Assembly (NCBI GenBank): GCA_025558095.1
Contig: JAIVFI010000020.1
Span: forward strand, 645,541 to 709,540
DNA from: Hyaloraphidium curvatum
Lineage: Eukaryota; Monoblepharomycota; Hyaloraphidiomycetes; Hyaloraphidiales; Hyaloraphidiaceae
DNA: 64,000 nucleotides
Direction of reading: 5' to 3'
Positions 57,396 to 64,000 of this stretch are shown here, in pieces; position 1 is the stretch's first letter; each line of letters starts with the position of its first letter. The notes below the pieces were generated by a model. That model ran no database searches and was not told the origin of the DNA. It worked only from the letters and a program-made list of their open reading frames with translations. A program made the translations under genes and the position numbers.

Positions 57396-58574
57396 ATGCG
57401 CGCGCCGCCGGGCTTGCTGACTTTCCTGCTCGGCGCCGCGTCGGCCGCGGGCCTGCTGCTGGCGCGGGAACGGCCGCCCGACACCCGCCGGGACGTCGGC
57501 CCCCTCGACCCCTCACTCGCCCTTCCGGACGGGCAGGACCCATCGCGTCCCACGCTGCCGGCAAACGCCTACTTTGTGCTCTACGCGCCGACATTTTCCG
57601 ACACCTGCGGGGGCTGCGTCGTCGTGCACGTCCTCTGCGACGCGCTCAACCGCCGCTTCGGCTCGGTCCACGCCCCGGCGGCCTACCTGCGGCCGTGGGA
57701 CGATTCCATATGGCCCGGCATGGCGTGGGCGACCAACCCGGCATACGCCACGCCGATTCTGCCGCCGTGGCTGCCGGCCGAGGACGGGATAGCCATCTAC
57801 ACCGACACCGTTCGCGGAAACCCGCTCAACGCGTCGAAGGTCGTGAGGTGGATGCTCTACTTCCGCGGGAGCCACGAGGCAGACACGAAGCCGCCGGACC
57901 GCGTGCCGGACGACCAGATCGTCGCGTGCCTGAAGCCGAGCTACTGCCGCGAGTTCCGGGCCCGGCCCACGCTACCGCTGTTCGTCTTCGACTTCCAGCT
58001 GGATTTCTACCTCAACCTGCCCACGGGGCAGCGCAACGGGACCCTCTACTTTGCGCACAAGAACCGCTACGAGGCCGGCGGGAAGCGGCTGCGGCGGGAA
58101 GCCCCGGACCTCTCGGGCAAGGACGTCCCCGTCGGGACCGGCAAGCGCGCCCGCCTGGAGCGCTTCGCCTCGGCGTCGGCGTTTGTCTCGTACGATCCGT
58201 CCACCCACCGATCCGTCGAGGCCGCGGTCGCCGGCTGCGCATCCGTGGTGGTGGCCCTGCCCGGGCTGGACAGGGAGGGCTACTTCGGGGCGTTTTCGTA
58301 CCCGAACGGGATCGGGTACGGGCTCGACGAAGCCGGATGGTCGGTGCAGTCGCGCGGGAAGCTGTTCCGCAGGGTCGGGGGGCAGATCGCAGACATGTCG
58401 GCGCACCTGGACGGGCTCGTTGGGGAGGTGGCGCGGCGGTGGTACCCCGGGGCCGCCGGCGGAGGGGACGCGGGGTCGACGACGGGGATGGAAGATCTGA
58501 GGACGAGGATGATGCTGGAGCGGATCCAGAGGGAGCGGCCGATGGCGGGCGGCGACGGGGGTGGGAAAGTGTAG
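57396..58574 (+). CDS. Glycosyltransferase-like protein with N-terminal signal anchor
   Basis: One intronless frame of 392 residues starting at the ATG at 57396. The N-terminus (LLTFLLGAASAAGLLLA) is a signal anchor or secretion signal, suggesting Golgi or extracellular exposure. The body has features I associate with bacterial-type capsule or lipopolysaccharide glycosyltransferases: GNPLNASKVVRWMLY, a YFAHKNRY segment, and SYDPSTHRSVEAAVAGCASV near residue 270, where such enzymes have S-Y-D-x4-S-x-x-A-A-L-x-G. Identification is by pattern memory only. A truncated copy of its last ~65 residues lies at 50995-51210. An intronless, bacterial-like gene may indicate transfer. Confidence 0.5.
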   Translation: MRAPPGLLTFLLGAASAAGLLLARERPPDTRRDVGPLDPSLALPDGQDPSRPTLPANAYFVLYAPTFSDTCGGCVVVHVLCDALNRRFGSVHAPAAYLRPWDDSIWPGMAWATNPAYATPILPPWLPAEDGIAIYTDTVRGNPLNASKVVRWMLYFRGSHEADTKPPDRVPDDQIVACLKPSYCREFRARPTLPLFVFDFQLDFYLNLPTGQRNGTLYFAHKNRYEAGGKRLRREAPDLSGKDVPVGTGKRARLERFASASAFVSYDPSTHRSVEAAVAGCASVVVALPGLDREGYFGAFSYPNGIGYGLDEAGWSVQSRGKLFRRVGGQIADMSAHLDGLVGEVARRWYPGAAGGGDAGSTTGMEDLRTRMMLERIQRERPMAGGDGGGKV

Positions 58575-58730
58575 GGCGGCGGGGGGCACGAGAACAGCAT
58601 CGGCATGTCCTCTCGGCTAGATACAAGGCGGCAATGTACACCGCGTTTTCGAGGCAGCGTTGTCATCGTTTCAAGAGTCCGGAGTCCCACGGAGCGTCCG
58701 ATGTGTCCCAGAGGCCGCCGGGCGCGACCC

Positions 58731-59090
58731 TCACTCCTCGTCCCCCGCGTTGCGCGCCGCCTTCTCGTCCCTGGCCTCCCTCCTCTTCTCCTCCCTCTTC
58801 TCCTTCCCCTCGCCCTCGACCCTCCTCGCGGCGTTGGCGAACGCGGCGTCCATCGCCGCGGTCACGTCGGTCGCCTCGCCCTCGACGTCGAGCGGGCCGG
58901 CGGCGGTCTGCAGGTGCAGCGCAACGCGGTAGCTGCCGCCCTGCTTGTGGTGCGCCGAGGGGTGCTCGACGACCATGCGGGCCGATTCGACGGTGGGGTG
59001 CGACTCGGAGAGCTTCGCGAGGGACGCGGTGCCGAGCTCGGTGAGGTGCGCCGAGGAGGGCATGCCGCGGTAGGTCACGTCGAGGGACAT
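58731..59090 (-). CDS. HPF/RaiA-family ribosome-hibernation-like protein (S30AE domain)
   Basis: One intronless frame of 119 residues from the ATG at 59090. It opens MSLDVTYRGMPSSAHLTELG, then LAKLSESHPTVESARMVVEH, HHKQGGSYRVALHLQTAAGP, and DVTAAMDAAFANAARRVEGE. This order (a beta strand with an R-x-M-x-x-S motif, an alpha helix, VVVE followed by His-rich H-x-x-G, strand R-V-x-L-x-L, and a D-V-x-x-A-x-x-A-F helix) matches bacterial short HPF/YfiA proteins, which bind the small subunit's mRNA channel and silence ribosomes. The C-terminal 25 residues are a Lys/Glu/Arg tail. There is no obvious organelle-targeting peptide, although the Met at 59090 could be preceded by one. Such a gene is unexpected in a fungus and may come from bacteria. 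Confidence 0.68.
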   Translation of the reverse strand: MSLDVTYRGMPSSAHLTELGTASLAKLSESHPTVESARMVVEHPSAHHKQGGSYRVALHLQTAAGPLDVEGEATDVTAAMDAAFANAARRVEGEGKEKREEKRREARDEKAARNAGDEE

Positions 59091-59431
59091 TACGGGCGGC
59101 TGTGGCGGGGAGCGGAAGGGCGGGAGATGGCGGCGGAGGGGGCGATGGGGTCCGGAGACGGTTTGTTTCGTGGCAGGGTGGCGCAAGCGGAGGAGTCAGG
59201 CCGGAACCCCCGTAGGAGGGACCCACGGATGGATGGCCGATCAGCGAGGCATATATGTAGGATGCTTCGCAAAGATGGATGGAAATGGGATTCACCTTAA
59301 TTGCCGCTTCTGCGGGTGGCGAGCAACCAGTTCGCGAGAGCACGTTCGGAGTGCCCGTGCTCTGCGCCGATTTTAGGTGAAGCCGGGCGTGAAACGATAT
59401 CAAACGGGAGATTTGCGTCGGACATCCTTCT
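59091..59431. other. Intergenic region
   Basis: About 340 bases between divergent genes, probably carrying both promoters. It is moderately AT-rich around 59230-59420. Nothing specific recognised. Confidence 0.3.
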
Positions 59432-61399
59432 ATGGGATCGGACTCGGGCGACGGCGAGGTGGAGGCGGGCCACGCGGTCTGGCTCTCGCCGGAGGGTCGA
59501 GGACGCACGGCGGCTGGGGAGTCGTCCGGTCCCTCCTGCCTTCCGCGGCCTACGGGGCCTGCGGGCGAAGCGATGGTCGCCTCTGATGGCCGCCGAACGC
59601 CAGAATGGGGCGCAATTGCGGCGGAGGCCGAGGCTTGGCGGCGCGGCGCTGCGCGGGGGGAAACGCCGGCGCCCGCGGAGTGGCCGACAGGGGACGGCGG
59701 CGAGGCGACTCCCTCGGCACCGGCGACGCCCCTGGCCGCGCGGACCGCCGAGGACGGCGACGAGGAGGTTCCCTCCGCTTGGGACCCGCCCGCGCCGGAT
59801 TTCCCGCCGCCGCCACGCGACCCCATGGGCGCGCCCCTCCCGGTGGCCGACCTGATGCTCGGCCTGGACTCCTTTTGGCAACGGCTGCACACCACTTTCC
59901 CCGTCGTGCACCGCGCATCCTTCGAGGCGGCCTTCACGCGCCCCGGCGGGCCGATGCCCGGGACACCTCTGTTTCCGCGAGGCGCCCCGCTGATGCTCCT
60001 GCACACGCTGGCCGGCTTCGGCGCCCTGTTCCTGGAAGAGGTGCCCAACGCAAAGCGCGCCGCCCTCGCCAAGGCGTGCTGCGAGCGCGCCAAGGTCCTG
60101 GCCCTGGCGACGTTCGACACCCTCCCGGCGCGCGACGACCTCGAGCTGGGCCTGGCGTGCTACTACCTTGTCGGGGTGGCGGTCGTGGCAGGGCAGCCCG
60201 CAGCCGCCGCTCCGCTCATACGCCGGACGGCCGAGACCGCTGAAGCCCTGTTCCGCGCACTCCCGCAAGGCCCGCCGCAGACGGCGGCGGCGTGGCTCTG
60301 GCGCGAGTGCGTGCTCCGCCTCCGGATCGGAACCGCGCACGCCGACATTGGCCAGGCACACCTCACGGGTCTGCCGGCGTTCGGGAACTACTTCTCCGGC
60401 GCCTGCCCGCTGCCCTCCCCGGAGCCGTACTTCGAGGCCCGCGACGGCGGGGCGGCCTTCTCGATGGCGCAACTGCTGTGGCTGGCGGGCGAGCCCGTCG
60501 TAGATTTCGGGCGCGACCCCTCCTCGGGTGAAGCCCTCGTCGGGTGCTCCGCCTCCCTGGCGCGCCATGCGCTCTCCACCTCTTCGTCAACTGCGCTGTA
60601 CCAGCTCGCTCAGCTCCTCCGGCACGCCGCGTGCGAGGCGCAGCACCGCGCGCCCGCCTACGAGCTGTCCGCCCGCACGTGGGACGTTTCCTTGGCACTG
60701 GACGCCGCCATAGGTGCCATGCCGGCCGACGTCCGCGGCCCCCTCTCCAAGGGAGACCCTGGACCGTTCCTGGACCACTGCACCGCGCACCACGGCGACT
60801 TCCCCCACGCCTCCGCCGCCCTGCAGTGCGTGGTCCTCTGCTTCGGCCTCGTCGTCTTTGCCTTTTCCGAGGCCGGGATGCCCGTCCAGGCCGTGCGGCG
60901 CTCCCTCGTGCTCGCCGGGCTGCTCTCCGGCCTCGCGAAGCGCGACCCCACCTTCGCCACCGCCTCCTTCGCCATCGCCGTGCCCGCCTACGCCGCCGGC
61001 CGCGCCGTACTCCGCTGCATCCGCGAACCCCCGGCCAGCTCGCGGCCCGAGGCGCTGTACCCCGCCGCGCGCGAGCTCTGCGCGGCGCTGGAGCTGCTGG
61101 CCGCGAGGATGGGGCTGCAGGTGCGCAGGGTGGCGGCGGTGTTTGCCGCCGAGATGGACGAGGCAGGGGTGCCGCCCGATGCGGGGTTCTTTGGGGAGCT
61201 GCTGGGGATCGAGGCGGGGACGCTTGCGTCGAGAGGCTTCTCGGGGGGGCTGAGGAGCGCGACCCTTTCCGCCGAGGAGGAGGCCGCTGAGGTCGAGGGG
61301 CCGATGGACGAGGCGGATGCGCCCGAGGGGAGAGCTTACAGCTTCATGGATCGCGTGGCGATGGCCCTGCGGGCGAGGCGAGCCCCGGTTGCGGGGTAA
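59432..61399 (+). CDS. Fungal_trans-type transcriptional regulator without a visible zinc cluster
   Basis: One frame of 655 residues. The N-terminal ~130 residues are disordered. From about residue 140 the sequence matches the fungal-specific transcription factor middle domain: LDSFWQRLHTTFPVVHRASF, the F-x-x-x-x-P-x-x-H-R-x-x-F hallmark, then helices through ELGLACYYLVGV and LRIGTAHADIGQAHL. No Zn2Cys6 cluster is present in this frame; it could lie in an upstream exon I did not detect or be genuinely absent. This is the last gene before the telomeric repeats, and the reverse-complement arm at 62.3-64.0 kb repeats most of it with many frame breaks. Confidence 0.7.
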   Translation: MGSDSGDGEVEAGHAVWLSPEGRGRTAAGESSGPSCLPRPTGPAGEAMVASDGRRTPEWGAIAAEAEAWRRGAARGETPAPAEWPTGDGGEATPSAPATPLAARTAEDGDEEVPSAWDPPAPDFPPPPRDPMGAPLPVADLMLGLDSFWQRLHTTFPVVHRASFEAAFTRPGGPMPGTPLFPRGAPLMLLHTLAGFGALFLEEVPNAKRAALAKACCERAKVLALATFDTLPARDDLELGLACYYLVGVAVVAGQPAAAAPLIRRTAETAEALFRALPQGPPQTAAAWLWRECVLRLRIGTAHADIGQAHLTGLPAFGNYFSGACPLPSPEPYFEARDGGAAFSMAQLLWLAGEPVVDFGRDPSSGEALVGCSASLARHALSTSSSTALYQLAQLLRHAACEAQHRAPAYELSARTWDVSLALDAAIGAMPADVRGPLSKGDPGPFLDHCTAHHGDFPHASAALQCVVLCFGLVVFAFSEAGMPVQAVRRSLVLAGLLSGLAKRDPTFATASFAIAVPAYAAGRAVLRCIREPPASSRPEALYPAARELCAALELLAARMGLQVRRVAAVFAAEMDEAGVPPDAGFFGELLGIEAGTLASRGFSGGLRSATLSAEEEAAEVEGPMDEADAPEGRAYSFMDRVAMALRARRAPVAG

Positions 61400-61913
61400 T
61401 GCAGCCCGTATCTGTGATGCAGCGATTGTTCCAGTATACCTGGCCACCTCTCACGTTGTCGTCTCTGGATGTCGTCGCATTGGACCCACCAGGCCCTGCT
61501 GAGCCTCACCCAACGCCCCCCCGATGCTCCCCTGACGCTCCCCCGATGCTCTGCGATGCTCCTTGGAGCTCCAAAAGGCCCCTCAAGCATTGCCCTTTCC
61601 TCCCCAGTGCAGAGCAGCTGTTCCTGTGCTTCAAACTGGGCGTCGTCCCCGTCGTCCCCGTCGTCCCTGCCCGTCGTCCCTGCCCGCCGTCCCTGCCCGT
61701 CGTCCCTGCCCCACTGCCGCACAGCATCGCCGAGTTCGCCTTCACGCACACGATGTCGTCAAACTATGCTGGGGGCGCGCCGGATTGTTCACCAATCCTC
61801 AGCCAACATCAGGAAATCCTTCGAGTCCATCCACAGACATCAGGAAGCAGCTCGAGGCTCCCAGATGCTCGAGATGCTACCAGAATCCGAGAAGACAAAT
61901 CTGGTGACATACA

Positions 61914-62098
61914 GAGGTTAGGTTAGGTTAGGTTAGGTTAGTTTAGTTTAGTTAGGTTAGGTTAGGTTAGGTTAGGTTAGGTTAGGTTGGTTAGGTTAGG
62001 TTAGGTTAGGTTAGGTTAGGGTTAGTAGGGTAGGTTAGGTTAGGTTAGGTTGGTTAGGTTAGGTTAGGTTAGGTTAGGTTAGGTTAGGTTAGGTTAGG
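61914..62098 (+). repeat. Telomeric-type TTAGG repeat tract
   Basis: About 185 bases of mostly perfect GGTTA (TTAGG) pentamers oriented 5' to 3' away from the gene, as expected at the right end of a chromosome. A few units are changed (GTTTA, GGTTGGTTA, GGGTTAGTAGGG). The unit is five bases, not the TTAGGG six-base unit usual in fungi. Confidence 0.85.
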
Positions 62099-62148
62099 GG
62101 AGCGCGCGCTCTGCCTCCGAGCCGGTGGGGGGGGGAGAGAGGAAAACC
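62099..62148. other. Non-repeat centre of the telomeric palindrome
   Basis: About 45-50 bases between the two opposed repeat tracts, containing GCGCGCGCTCTG and a run of nine or more G. It does not pair with itself as a simple hairpin. It could be real terminal sequence, a junction, or a basecalling artefact at a read turn-around. Confidence 0.6.
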
Positions 62149-62330
62149 GAACGAACCTAACCGAACCTAACCTAACCGAACCGAACCTAACCTAACCTAA
62201 CCTAACCGACCTAACGAACCTAACCTAACCGAACCTAACACCCTAACCTAACCTACCTAACCTAACCTAACCTAACCTAACTAACCTAACTAAACTAAAC
62301 TAACCTAACCTAACCTAACCTAACCTCTGT
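62149..62330 (-). repeat. Inverted telomeric-type CCTAA repeat tract
   Basis: About 180 bases of CCTAA units, the reverse complement of the left tract, with more irregular units (CCGAA, CTAAC, ACCCTAACC). Its G-rich strand points back to the centre, so the two tracts meet head to head. Confidence 0.85.
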
Positions 62331-64000
62331 ATGTCACCAGATTTGTCTTCTCGGATTCTGGTAGCATCTCGAGCATCTGGGGCCTCGAGCTGCTTCCTGA
62401 TGTCTGTGGATGGACTCGAAGGATTTCCTGATGTTGGCTGAGGATGGTGAACAATCCGGCGCGCCCCCAGCATAGTTTGACGACATCGTGTGCGTGAAGG
62501 CGAACTCGGCGATGCTGTGCGGCAGTGGGGCAGGGACGACGGGCAGGGACGGCGGGCAGGGACGACGGGCAGGGACGAGGGACGACGGGGACGACGCCCA
62601 GTTTGAAGCACAGGAACAGCTGCTCTGCACGGGGAGGAAAGGGCAATGCTTGAGGGGCCTTTTGGAGCTCCAAGGAGCATCGCAGAGCAGGGGAGCGTCA
62701 GGGGAGCAGGGGGGGCGGGGTGAGGCTCAGCAGGGCCTGGTGGGTCCAATGCGACGACATCCAGAGACGACAACGTGAGAGGTGGCCAGGTATACTGGAA
62801 CAATCGCTGCATCACAGATAGGGCTGCATTACCCCGCAACCGGGGCTCGCCTCGCCCGCAGGGCCATCGCCACGCGATCCATGAAGCTGTAGCTCTCCCC
62901 TCGGGCGCATCCGCCTCGTCCATGGCCCCTCGACCTCAGCGGCCTCCTCCTCGGCGGAAAGGGTCGCGCTCCTCAGCCCCCCCGAGAAGCCTCTCGACGC
63001 AAGCGTCCCCGCCTCGATCCCCAGCAGCTCCCCCAGAAACCCCGCATCGGGCGGCACCCCTGCCTCGTCCATCTCGGCGGCAAACACCGCCGACCCTGCG
63101 CACCTGCAGCCCCATCCTCGCGGCCAGCAGCTCCAGCGCCGCGCAGAGCTCGCGCGCGGGGGGTACAGCGCCTCGGGCCGCGAGCTGGCCGGGGGTTTCG
63201 CGGATGCAGCGGAGTACGGCGCGGCCGGCGGCGTAGGCGGGCACGGCGATGGCGAAGGAGGCGGTGGCGAAGGTGGGGTCGCGCTTCGCGAGGCCGGGAG
63301 AGCAGCCCGGCGAGCACGAGGGAGCGCCGCACGGCCGGACGGGCATCCCGGCCTCGGAAAAGGCAAAGACGACGAGGCCGAAGCAGAGGACCACGCACTG
63401 CAGGGCGGCGGAGCGTGGGGGAAGTCGCGTGGTGCGCGGTTTGCAGTGGTCCAGGAACGGTCAGGGTCTCCCTTGGAGAGGGGGCCGCGGACGTCGGCCG
63501 GCATGGCACCTATGGCGGCGTCCAGTGCCAAGGAAACGTCCCACGTGCGGGCGGACAGCTGTAGGCGGGGCGCGGTGCTGCGCCTCGCACGCGGCGTGCC
63601 GGAGGAGCTGAGCGAGCTGGTACAGCGCAGTTGACGAAGAGGTGGAGAGCGCATGGCGCGCCAGGGAGGCGGAGCACCCGCGGAGGCTTCACCCGAGGAG
63701 GGTCGCGCCCGAAATCTACGACGGGCTCGCCGCCAGCCACAGCAGTTGCGCCATCGAGAAGGCCGCCCCGCCGTCGCGGGCCTCGAAGTACGGCTCCGGG
63801 GAGGCAGCGGGCAGGCGCCGGAGAAGTAGTTCCCGAACGCCGCAGACCCGTGAGGTGTGCTGGCCAATTCGGCGTGCGCGGTTCCGATCCGGAGGCGGAG
63901 CACGCACTCGCGCCAGAGCCGACGCCGCCGTCTGCGGCGGGCCTTGAGGGAGTGCGCGGAGAACAGGGCTTCAAGCGGTCTCGGCGTCCGGCGTATGAGC
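62331..64000 (-). repeat. Inverted copy of the subtelomeric gene region, frame-disrupted
   Basis: Read on the minus strand this repeats 60214-61913: the last bases of the window (GCTCATACGCCGGACG) match position 60214, and the region next to the repeats matches 61900. It carries the regulator gene from about residue 260 to its stop. Differences are mostly single-base or short insertions and deletions, so the gene is broken into three frames here while the left copy is intact. This is either an uncorrected fold-back of the same chromosome end or a decayed duplicate; the indel-only pattern favours the former. Confidence 0.75.

Noticed and set aside
62331-64000. Right-arm frames as a second functional regulator gene
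   Set aside because: The frames are fragments of the left-arm gene broken by short indels; treated as an inverted copy or artefact, not as separate genes.

Overview
This window is a GC-rich, gene-dense, intron-containing fungal chromosome end. Evidence for a fungus: two transcription factors of fungal type (one with Zn2Cys6 clusters), a PHO84-like phosphate permease pair, a Fox2-like peroxisomal enzyme, short introns (mostly about 45-140 bp) and PTS1 peroxisomal tails. Features unusual for Dikarya (SUEL-type lectin, NhaD-type antiporter, two MscL channels, a bacterial-type HPF protein, TTAGG repeats) suggest an early-diverging, chytrid-like lineage; that placement is inference. Many donor sites read GTGGGT.

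Layout. 1-4.4 kb: a secreted rhamnose/galactose-binding lectin (cut by the left edge), an F-box/ZnF-UBP protein and a PAPS/nucleotide-sugar transporter. 4.5-11.2 kb: a lipid-oxidation block, namely an enoyl-CoA isomerase-like protein, a small cytochrome b5, a Fox2-like double dehydrogenase ending in AKL, and a family III CoA-transferase also ending in AKL. 11.5-17.8 kb: a protein kinase with DFS in place of DFG, a CCCH/coiled-coil protein and small unknown genes. 18-25.4 kb: a NhaD-like Na+/H+ antiporter and two divergently transcribed MscL genes. 26-28.8 kb: a Baeyer-Villiger monooxygenase ending in PKL. 29-39.9 kb: a membrane protein, a DPBB (expansin/RlpA-like) secreted protein, an amidase, a 3-beta-HSD-type dehydrogenase and two cysteine-rich secreted proteins. 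40-51 kb: an ankyrin-like protein, two PHO84-like permeases in inverted orientation about 5 kb apart, and between them a C2 protein, a membrane protein and a fascin-like protein. 51-61.4 kb: a broken copy of a glycosyltransferase tail, a double-Zn2Cys6 regulator, an amidohydrolase, the intact glycosyltransferase-like gene, an HPF-type protein and a Fungal_trans-type regulator.

The right end (61.9-64.0 kb) is a palindrome: TTAGG repeats run towards a roughly 45-bp centre, then CCTAA repeats, then a reverse-complement copy of the preceding gene littered with indels. The left arm therefore looks like a true chromosome end and the right arm like a fold-back assembly artefact or a telomere-telomere fusion.

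Functional themes. The isomerase, Fox2-like protein, CoA-transferase and monooxygenase are consistent with peroxisomal lipid or ketone catabolism. MscL and NhaD-like proteins sit side by side and both concern osmotic or ionic stress. A block of secreted cysteine-rich and carbohydrate-binding proteins points to cell-surface interactions. Exon coordinates are my own reading of splice signals and were not tested against transcripts.
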